From contig JAJPEB010000021.1 in the NCBI GenBank assembly GCA_023252315.1, positions 1 through 13,383 on the forward strand: a stretch of 13,383 bases of DNA, in the 5' to 3' direction. Origin of the DNA: Candidatus Woesearchaeota archaeon. GTDB taxonomy: Archaea; Nanobdellota; Nanobdellia; Woesearchaeales; UBA525. The notes beneath the pieces are model-generated. The model saw only the letters and a program-made list of their open reading frames with translations, was not told the origin of the DNA and did no database searches. The position numbers and the translations under genes were made by a program. Shown here in pieces: positions 6,463 to 10,439 of the stretch (the first letter of the stretch is position 1; every line of letters starts with the position of its first letter).

Positions 6463-6469
6463 TTAAATA
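6463..6469 (-). promoter_or_regulatory. TATA box upstream of the 6438 ORF
   Basis: The minus strand reads TATTTAA, at -31 to -25 relative to the ATG at 6438. It is the only convincing promoter for the nucleotidyltransferase-like locus, since nothing similar precedes 6258 or 6234 at the expected distance. Confidence 0.65.
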
Positions 6470-6488
6470 GGTGGCGGGAAAAGGAAGT

Positions 6489-7514
6489 TTATCGGGAAGG
6501 ATACGCCTCCTCGATCAACCGCTCCTTCCCCTCCATCGCGCGGCGCACGGGCGCGAGCAGCGCGTCGATCTCGCGCGCGAGCGCCTTCTTCACATCCAAC
6601 GGATGCAGCCTCTTCGCGACGTAGTCCTTCTCGAGCTCCTCGTACGAGGAGTAGCGCAGGTCCCCGCCGAATTTCTCGGGGCGCTCGACCACGAACGCCT
6701 CGCCAGCGTCCTGCTTCACGATGAAGACGACGTGCTTGACGAACGCGAGCACGCCGTTGCCCTCGGCCTCGCCCTCGGGGCAGTGGGCCTTGCGCAGCTT
6801 CTGCTCGATCTCCTCGCGCGAGTCGAGCAGGTCGATCTTGCTGTTGGGGTCAGAGGACGACATCTTCGCGCCGATGAGGCCCGGCAGGATGGGCGTCATG
6901 ACCTCGACGCGCGGGCGGTAGCCGATCTTGGGCAGGTACTCGCGCGCGAACATGAGGATCTTGCGCTGGTCCGCGCCGCCGTACTGGACGTCGACGCCGA
7001 GATACTCCTCGTCGAGCGACTGCATGAGCGGGTAGATGAGCCCCGAGAGCTTCGGGTTGTCGGACTGCTTCACGACCTCGGACCCCGCGCGCTGCGCGTC
7101 GTGCACCGTCGTCACCGTCGCGAGGCGCAGGATGTCCGTGAAGAACTTCCCGTCGCGCTGGAAGCTCGATCCCTTGACGATCTCGAAGCGCGAGACGTCG
7201 GCGCCGACCGCCTCGAACATGGGCGTGATGACGGACCTGTAGTACTCGTAGCGCCTCTCGAGCAGCTCCCATGGCGTGTTGTCGAGGAGCCCGTGGAAGT
7301 CCGCGAGCAGCAGCTTGACCTTGAATCCGGCCTTGAGGAAGTCCGCGAGCTTGAGCACCCAGATGAAGTACGCGACGTGCGGGCGCCCCGTGATCGCGGT
7401 GCCGAGATACACCGCAGGGTGCTCCTTCTCCTCGAGGAGCTTGCGCAGCTCCTGCTCGGTCACGATCTCCTGGGTATTGCGCGTCACGAGCGCGAGGCGT
7501 TTCTCGATGTCCAT
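6489..7514 (-). CDS. tyrS: Tyrosyl-tRNA synthetase, archaeal/eukaryotic type
   Basis: The 341-residue class I synthetase charges tRNA-Tyr. Its HIGH-equivalent is GRPHVAYF (43-50) and its KMSKS loop is GAKMSSSD (215-222). Other family blocks are LLLADFHGLLDN (68-79), HDAQRAGSEVVKQ (138-150), LDEEYLGVDVQYGGADQRKI (167-186) and PEKFGGDLRYSSYEELEKDY near the C-terminus. The wording (GTAITGRPHVAYF, PWELLERRYEYY, SKIDLLDSREE) is closer to the animal and haloarchaeal enzymes than to the Methanocaldococcus one, as judged from memory. Length fits the minimal catalytic plus anticodon-binding enzyme with no C-terminal extension. The start is the ATG at 7514, because the protein aligns from MDIEKRLALVTRNTQEI and a TATA box lies 24-31 nt upstream; the in-frame ATG at 7559 lies before that promoter. 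It is probably monocistronic. Confidence 0.96.
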   Translation of the reverse strand: MDIEKRLALVTRNTQEIVTEQELRKLLEEKEHPAVYLGTAITGRPHVAYFIWVLKLADFLKAGFKVKLLLADFHGLLDNTPWELLERRYEYYRSVITPMFEAVGADVSRFEIVKGSSFQRDGKFFTDILRLATVTTVHDAQRAGSEVVKQSDNPKLSGLIYPLMQSLDEEYLGVDVQYGGADQRKILMFAREYLPKIGYRPRVEVMTPILPGLIGAKMSSSDPNSKIDLLDSREEIEQKLRKAHCPEGEAEGNGVLAFVKHVVFIVKQDAGEAFVVERPEKFGGDLRYSSYEELEKDYVAKRLHPLDVKKALAREIDALLAPVRRAMEGKERLIEEAYPSR

Positions 7515-7537
7515 GCGGCGCACGCGAGGAGCCGGGC

Positions 7538-7545
7538 TTAAATAT
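7538..7545 (-). promoter_or_regulatory. TATA box for tyrS
   Basis: The minus strand reads ATATTTAA, at -31 to -24 from the ATG at 7514. It fits a leaderless tyrS mRNA and excludes the upstream ATG at 7559. Confidence 0.7.
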
Positions 7546-7594
7546 GTTGCGCGCCCCATGCGAGATTTAGTTCAGCTGCGCCTGAGGAAGCGAC

Positions 7595-7611
7595 GCGCTT
7601 TGTTCAAGCGC
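7595..7611. repeat. Short perfect inverted repeat between tyrS and the 7674 gene
   Basis: GCGCTT (7595-7600) and AAGCGC (7606-7611) flank a 5-nt loop. It lies in the 159-bp gap between the divergent genes at 7514 and 7674. It has no T-tract and sits upstream of both genes, so it is more likely an operator or a chance palindrome than a terminator. Confidence 0.3.
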
Positions 7612-7642
7612 TGCCTCCGGCTCGGCCCTGCGTACCGCAACC

Positions 7643-7650
7643 TACGTAAA
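7643..7650 (+). promoter_or_regulatory. Weak candidate TATA element for the 7674 gene
   Basis: TACGTAAA lies at -31 to -24 from the ATG at 7674. The spacing is right but the sequence is a poor TATA match. Confidence 0.3.
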
Positions 7651-7673
7651 CAGGCGTCCCTGCAGAGCGCGCA

Positions 7674-7895
7674 ATGGACCGCTACGCCCTCTCGACACTC
7701 CTCTACCTGCTCGCGGCGGCGCTCAGCGTCGTATTCGCTGTTGTCGCGGTCCTGCGCGCGAACTGGCTGCTGCTCGTCGTCTGCGCCGCGGGGCTGCTCG
7801 TCGCGCTCGACAACGCGTTCTGCGGCACGCGCGCGAGGGCCGCGGGCTGCCCCGTGCACGGGCACTGGGTCGTGCCGCCCTTCCTGCGCAGATGA
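7674..7895 (+). CDS. Small two-helix membrane protein, unknown function
   Basis: I do not recognise the family of this 73-residue protein. Two hydrophobic helices are clear, about residues 5-28 and 30-48, joined by a tight turn (RAN). They are followed by a short basic, cysteine- and histidine-containing tail (CGTRARAAGCPVHGHW, 50-65). C50, C59, H62 and H64 could bind a metal, but this is only a pattern. The coding bias is strongly GC-rich at third positions (e.g. CTGCTGCTCGTCGTC), which supports a real gene despite its size. It ends 13 bp before the stop of the convergent Nudix gene. Only a weak TATA-like element precedes it, so its expression signal is uncertain. Confidence 0.65.
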   Translation: MDRYALSTLLYLLAAALSVVFAVVAVLRANWLLLVVCAAGLLVALDNAFCGTRARAAGCPVHGHWVVPPFLRR

Positions 7896-7908
7896 TGCCC
7901 TACGGCGC

Positions 7909-8331
7909 TCACTCGCGCGCGGAGAAGAACTCCTTGTAGATCCTGATCTCCTCGCGGAACTCGGGGCAGATCTTCCTCGACGCGCCCGCCATCGGGACCC
8001 ATGCGTGCTCCGTGTGCTCCTCGCTCAGGCGCACCGTCGAGGACTTGGGCCTGCACAGGAAGACGATCATCGTGATGCGCTGCCCGTCGTCGCGCGTGAA
8101 GTGGTGGATCCTGAGCGGGTTGCGCACCTCGATCGAGAGCCCGACCTCCTCCCTCGCCTCGCGCCGCACGCCCTCGAAGGGATCCTCGCCGGGCGCGAGC
8201 CTCCCGCCGGGGATCTCCCACACGCCTGGCTTGTGCACGTCGCTCGGCCTGCGCTTGACGAGGAGCAGCTCGCCCGCGTCGCTCACGACGAACGCCTTGA
8301 CTGCGATGCGGAAGTCATTGGCCGCTTCCAT
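7909..8331 (-). CDS. Nudix hydrolase
   Basis: This 140-residue protein has a perfect Nudix box, G-x5-E-x7-RE-U-x-EE-x-G-U, at residues 43-65 (G43, E49, R57-E58, E61-E62, G64), preceded by KPGVWEIPGG. It therefore hydrolyses a nucleoside-diphosphate-linked substrate with a divalent metal held by the box glutamates. The substrate cannot be told; the overall form (VKAFVVSDAGELLLVKRR near the N-terminus, EEHTEHAWVPM after the box) resembles small MutT/ADP-ribose or NTP pyrophosphohydrolase-like members. Its ATG directly follows the TGA of the upstream receiver-domain gene (TGAATG), and a strong GGGAGGG lies 7 nt upstream inside that gene's end. The two genes are thus translated from one mRNA, which suggests a shared role or shared control. 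Confidence 0.93.
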   Translation of the reverse strand: MEAANDFRIAVKAFVVSDAGELLLVKRRPSDVHKPGVWEIPGGRLAPGEDPFEGVRREAREEVGLSIEVRNPLRIHHFTRDDGQRITMIVFLCRPKSSTVRLSEEHTEHAWVPMAGASRKICPEFREEIRIYKEFFSARE

Positions 8332-8745
8332 TCACAATCCCTCCCTGAATTCATATGCCCTCGGCTCGCGCCGCACGTGCGAAACGATTGCGGATTTCTC
8401 GATCATCCTTACTTCCCGCCTATCGCAGAACCCTTCGCGATGGTGCGTGTGCTGCGGATCCGTGTAGAAGACTTCCGCCCTGGGGCTTGCGTCGTGGACT
8501 ACCCTGTATGCAGCATGGAAATGGAGCGTCGGGGCGTCGCCCTCGCGCTCGGGCACGTGATCGTCCAGGAAGTACGCCGAGGCCCTCGTTCCGCCTGCGA
8601 GCGCCGCACGCAAGCCTGCAAGGGTGCCGAAGATCTCGTATCGCTCCCTCGCGACGCCCGCCGCATCGAGGCCAGAGCGTATCATCTCCGTCGCTGCGCT
8701 GTCGTCTTCCAGTATGATCGCCCGCAGGTCTCGTCTCTCGCCCAT
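8332..8745 (-). CDS. Stand-alone response-regulator receiver-like domain
   Basis: This 137-residue protein consists of one CheY-like receiver fold and no output domain. Visible landmarks are the acidic pocket ILEDD (E13, D14, D15), the phospho-acceptor strand YFLDDHVP (D61 or D62), the switch residue region VFYTD (T95) and the conserved lysine in MIEKSAI (K117). The segment between the acceptor and switch strands is long and unusual (HVPEREGDAPTLHFHAAYRVVHDA), and the C-terminal ~14 residues are charged. No histidine kinase is nearby, so the partner is unknown. The start at 8745 is supported by a TATA box 23-30 nt upstream; an ATG at 8764 in another frame is too close to that box. It is the first gene of a two-gene operon with the Nudix hydrolase. 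GC is lower than in flanking genes (35 of 60 at 8401-8460). Family call is moderate because overall similarity is weak. Confidence 0.65.
   Translation of the reverse strand: MGERRDLRAIILEDDSAATEMIRSGLDAAGVARERYEIFGTLAGLRAALAGGTRASAYFLDDHVPEREGDAPTLHFHAAYRVVHDASPRAEVFYTDPQHTHHREGFCDRREVRMIEKSAIVSHVRREPRAYEFREGL
8339..8345 (-). promoter_or_regulatory. Ribosome binding site for the Nudix gene
   Basis: The minus strand reads GGGAGGG, 7 nt before the ATG at 8331 and inside the last codons of the receiver gene. It explains how the second cistron is translated and confirms the chosen start. Confidence 0.75.
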
Positions 8746-8767
8746 GGGCCTCGGGAATCGCCATGGG

Positions 8768-8775
8768 CTTTTATC
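8768..8775 (-). promoter_or_regulatory. TATA box for the receiver-Nudix operon
   Basis: The minus strand reads GATAAAAG, at -30 to -23 from the ATG at 8745. It is divergent from the dph5 promoter, whose box starts only 20 bp away. Confidence 0.65.
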
Positions 8776-8794
8776 CCTTCCGTGCAGCCAAGCG

Positions 8795-8801
8795 TTTTTA
8801 A
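8795..8801 (+). promoter_or_regulatory. TATA box for dphB
   Basis: TTTTTAA lies at -31 to -25 from the ATG at 8826, consistent with a leaderless mRNA. Confidence 0.65.
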
Positions 8802-8825
8802 GCCCCCGCCCGCCTCCGCAGCCCC

Positions 8826-9587
8826 ATGCTCACCCTCATCGGCACAGGCCTGTGCGACGCGCGCGACCTCACGCTGCGCGGGATGGACGCGATCAGGGCG
8901 GCGCACGCGGTCTACATCGAGGGCTACACGTCGCTGCTGCAGTGCTCGCACGGGGAGCTCGAGGCGGCGCTCGGGACCAGCGTCACGAGGCTCATGCGCG
9001 AGGACGTCGAGCGCGGCATCGGGCGCGTCCTCGAGGACGCGCGCACGCGCGACGTCGCGCTGCTCGTCGTCGGCGATCCGCTCGCGGCGACCACGCACGC
9101 GGACCTCATCCTGCGCGCGCGAGAGCTGCGCGTGGACGTGCGCATCGTGCACAACGCGAGCGTGATGAGCGCGATCGGCGCGATCGGGCTCGAGCCGTAC
9201 CGCTACGGGAAGACGGTGAGCGTGCCGTACTGGCAGCGCAGCTTCGAGCCGACGAGCTTCCTCGACGGCATCCGCGAGAACCGCGAGCGGGGCCTGCACA
9301 CGCTCTGCCTGCTCGACATCAAGGCGGAGGAAGGCAGGTTCATGAGCGTGGGCGAGGGCATCGCGCACCTCGAGCGTGCGGAAGGCGCGCTGCGCACGGG
9401 CATCGTCACGCCCGAGCTGCTCGTCGTCGGCGTCGCGCGCCTCGGCTGCCCTGACGCGAGGATCGTCGCGGGAGAGCTGCGCGCGGTCAAGGAGGCCGCG
9501 TTCGGCGCGCCGCCGCACTGCCTCGTCGTGCCCGGCAGGCTCCACCATATCGAGGAGCAGATGCTCGCGCCATGGAATAACCACTAA
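8826..9587 (+). CDS. dphB: Diphthine synthase (Dph5/DphB methyltransferase)
   Basis: This 253-residue SAM-dependent methyltransferase modifies the special histidine of elongation factor 2 in diphthamide synthesis, a pathway restricted to archaea and eukaryotes. The signature blocks are all present: LTLIGTGLCDARDLTLRG (2-19), AVYIEGYTS (28-36), VGDPLAATTHADL (82-94) and IVHNASVMSAIGAIGLEPYRYG (from 107), then TVSVP and LCLLDIKAEE. The C-terminus (PHCLVVPGRLHHIEEQML) also fits the family. Length is typical. The start at 8826 is supported by the TATA spacing and by the protein beginning right at the first Rossmann-like strand. It stands alone, with divergent genes upstream and a secreted protein gene with its own promoter 50 bp downstream. 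It is the firmest marker here that the DNA is archaeal. Confidence 0.97.
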   Translation: MLTLIGTGLCDARDLTLRGMDAIRAAHAVYIEGYTSLLQCSHGELEAALGTSVTRLMREDVERGIGRVLEDARTRDVALLVVGDPLAATTHADLILRARELRVDVRIVHNASVMSAIGAIGLEPYRYGKTVSVPYWQRSFEPTSFLDGIRENRERGLHTLCLLDIKAEEGRFMSVGEGIAHLERAEGALRTGIVTPELLVVGVARLGCPDARIVAGELRAVKEAAFGAPPHCLVVPGRLHHIEEQMLAPWNNH

Positions 9588-9608
9588 AAAGGAGCGAAAA
9601 AAGGAAGG

Positions 9609-9615
9609 TTTTTAT
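9609..9615 (+). promoter_or_regulatory. TATA box for the first tyrosine-rich secreted protein
   Basis: TTTTTAT lies at -29 to -23 from the ATG at 9638. The same T-run lies 22 bp after the dphB stop and could also act as an oligo-T terminator for that transcript. Confidence 0.6.
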
Positions 9616-9637
9616 CCTCGCCGCGCTTCCTCGTCGC

Positions 9638-9946
9638 ATGGTCTCGGGCAACGCGCTGGGGAGGGCGCTCATCGTCGCGCTCCTCGCGCTCGCGGGCGTC
9701 GCGCAAGGGCTCGCCTACGCGCCGTACCCGTCGATGTACGCGTCGCCGTACCCGCTCGAGCGCACGTCGCCCTACTACCCGTCCTCGTACCTGAGCCCGC
9801 CGCGCACGGGGCTCGCGAGCTACAGCTACGCCTATCCGGGCCAGTACCGCAACACGTTCGGCGCGTTCGACCGCTACCGCCAGTACACGTTCGCGGCCTA
9901 CCGCAACCCCGCGCTCGCGTACGCGTACCCTCGCTCTGCGTACTGA
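9638..9946 (+). CDS. Small secreted tyrosine/proline-rich protein
   Basis: The family is not recognised. The 102-residue product has a clear signal peptide (MVSGNALGRALIVALLALAGVAQGLA, cleavage expected near residue 26). The ~76-residue mature part holds 17 tyrosines, many prolines, serines and alanines, six arginines, no lysine and no cysteine. Motifs recur as YPS, SPY, AYP, AYR, and tyrosine is the last residue. The low-complexity composition suggests an extended surface or matrix protein, in which tyrosines may give stacking, cross-linking or adhesion; this is inference. The start is set by the TATA box at -29 to -23 and by the signal peptide beginning right there. The next gene encodes a protein of the same design under its own promoter, so the two probably serve a common cell-surface function. 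Confidence 0.75.
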   Translation: MVSGNALGRALIVALLALAGVAQGLAYAPYPSMYASPYPLERTSPYYPSSYLSPPRTGLASYSYAYPGQYRNTFGAFDRYRQYTFAAYRNPALAYAYPRSAY

Positions 9947-9975
9947 TCCCCTTCCACTGAGAGGGCAAGGCAGGA

Positions 9976-9983
9976 TTTTTATA
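9976..9983 (+). promoter_or_regulatory. TATA box for the second tyrosine-rich secreted protein
   Basis: TTTTTATA lies at -29 to -22 from the ATG at 10005, closely matching the box of the preceding gene (TTTTTAT at the same spacing). Confidence 0.65.
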
Positions 9984-10004
9984 GAGGCCTCCCCTCCCCG
10001 CACC

Positions 10005-10304
10005 ATGATCCCCACGGGAAAGCGCATCGCGTTCGCGCTGCTCGCGTCCGTCGCGGCGCTGCTCAGCTTCCCCGGCATGTACTATCCCGGCAACCAGTAC
10101 GGCCTCCAGTCGGCGTACTACCAGGGGCAGTGGGGCCAGGTGGGCGTCTACGGCGCGTACAGCTACTTCCCGAACTGGAACGGCTACCCCCCGTACGGCT
10201 ACCGCCCCTACGGCAGCATCTACACTCCGTGGGATATCCGCTACGGCAACGCGGGCATGTACGGCGGCTACGGGTACGGATACGGCGGCTACGTCACGTA
10301 CTGA
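10005..10304 (+). CDS. Small secreted tyrosine/glycine-rich protein
   Basis: The family is not recognised. The 99-residue product begins with a signal-like segment (MIPTGKRIAFALLASVAALLSF, ending near 22-25). The mature ~75 residues contain 20 tyrosines with much glycine, proline, asparagine and tryptophan, one acidic and two basic residues, and no cysteine. Repeats such as GYPPYGYRPYG and YGGYGYGYGGY dominate the C-terminal half, and the last residue is tyrosine. This composition resembles aromatic/glycine-rich structural or phase-separating secreted proteins, but no homologue is claimed. The start is supported by the TATA spacing and the signal peptide. It has the same architecture as the protein from 9638, but the repeats differ (proline/serine/alanine there, glycine here), so they may be a diverged pair or independently similar. 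Confidence 0.75.
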   Translation: MIPTGKRIAFALLASVAALLSFPGMYYPGNQYGLQSAYYQGQWGQVGVYGAYSYFPNWNGYPPYGYRPYGSIYTPWDIRYGNAGMYGGYGYGYGGYVTY

Positions 10305-10316
10305 CCCTGCGGCGAG

Positions 10317-10329
10317 TCCGGGATCCGGA
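10317..10329. repeat. Small palindrome upstream of the PPDK promoter
   Basis: TCCGG-GAT-CCGGA is a 5-bp perfect inverted repeat, 12 bp after the stop of the tyrosine-rich gene and 20 bp before the PPDK TATA box. It could be an upstream regulator site or the end hairpin of the preceding transcript; neither is shown. Confidence 0.3.
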
Positions 10330-10349
10330 AATCGCGCCCGAAAGGAACG

Positions 10350-10357
10350 TATATAAG
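10350..10357 (+). promoter_or_regulatory. TATA box for the PPDK operon
   Basis: TATATAAG is the best TATA match in the window. From the spacing in the leaderless genes, transcription should begin near 10378, giving a leader of about 60 nt before the ATG at 10440. Confidence 0.7.
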
Positions 10358-10376
10358 TGACTTCAAAGTGACTTCA
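10355..10376 (+). repeat. Perfect 11-bp tandem repeat between TATA box and predicted start site of the PPDK operon
   Basis: AAGTGACTTCA occurs twice with no gap (10355-10365 and 10366-10376). Each copy contains the odd-centred palindrome AAGT-G-ACTT. An 11-bp period is one helical turn, so two protein subunits could bind side by side. The position overlaps the TATA box end and the region up to the start site, where a bound repressor would block RNA polymerase. This is a candidate operator. Confidence 0.55.
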
Positions 10377-10377
10377 T

Positions 10378-10400
10378 AGTGTGGCAAACCCATCCACACT
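10378..10400 (+). promoter_or_regulatory. Predicted stem-loop at the 5' end of the PPDK mRNA
   Basis: AGTGTGG (10378-10384) and CCACACT (10394-10400) pair perfectly around a 9-nt loop (CAAACCCAT). The predicted transcription start falls at or next to the first base, so the hairpin would cap the mRNA. Possible effects are protection of the 5' end or control of translation. Confidence 0.45.
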
Positions 10401-10426
10401 CGCGCCTCCCCGGCCCGGCGGCGCGC

Positions 10427-10433
10427 AAGGAGG
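10427..10433 (+). promoter_or_regulatory. Ribosome binding site for PPDK
   Basis: AAGGAGG lies 6 nt upstream of the ATG at 10440, a strong site in a window where most genes have none. It fixes the start codon. Confidence 0.8.
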
Positions 10434-10439
10434 CACGCC

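Noticed and set aside
6471..7541. A 356-codon open frame antisense to tyrS
   Set aside because: It is low-complexity, charged sequence produced by the GC-rich third positions of tyrS; no homology pattern.
7515..7559. A 15-residue N-terminal extension of TyrRS from the ATG at 7559
   Set aside because: It would contain the TATA box as coding sequence, and the known protein family begins at the next methionine.
7558..7673. Possible plus-strand arginine-rich reading frame starting MRDLVQLRLRKRRALF
   Set aside because: The only AT-rich box is too close to its ATG and is already used by tyrS on the other strand. The frame degenerates into the out-of-frame shadow of the 7674 gene.
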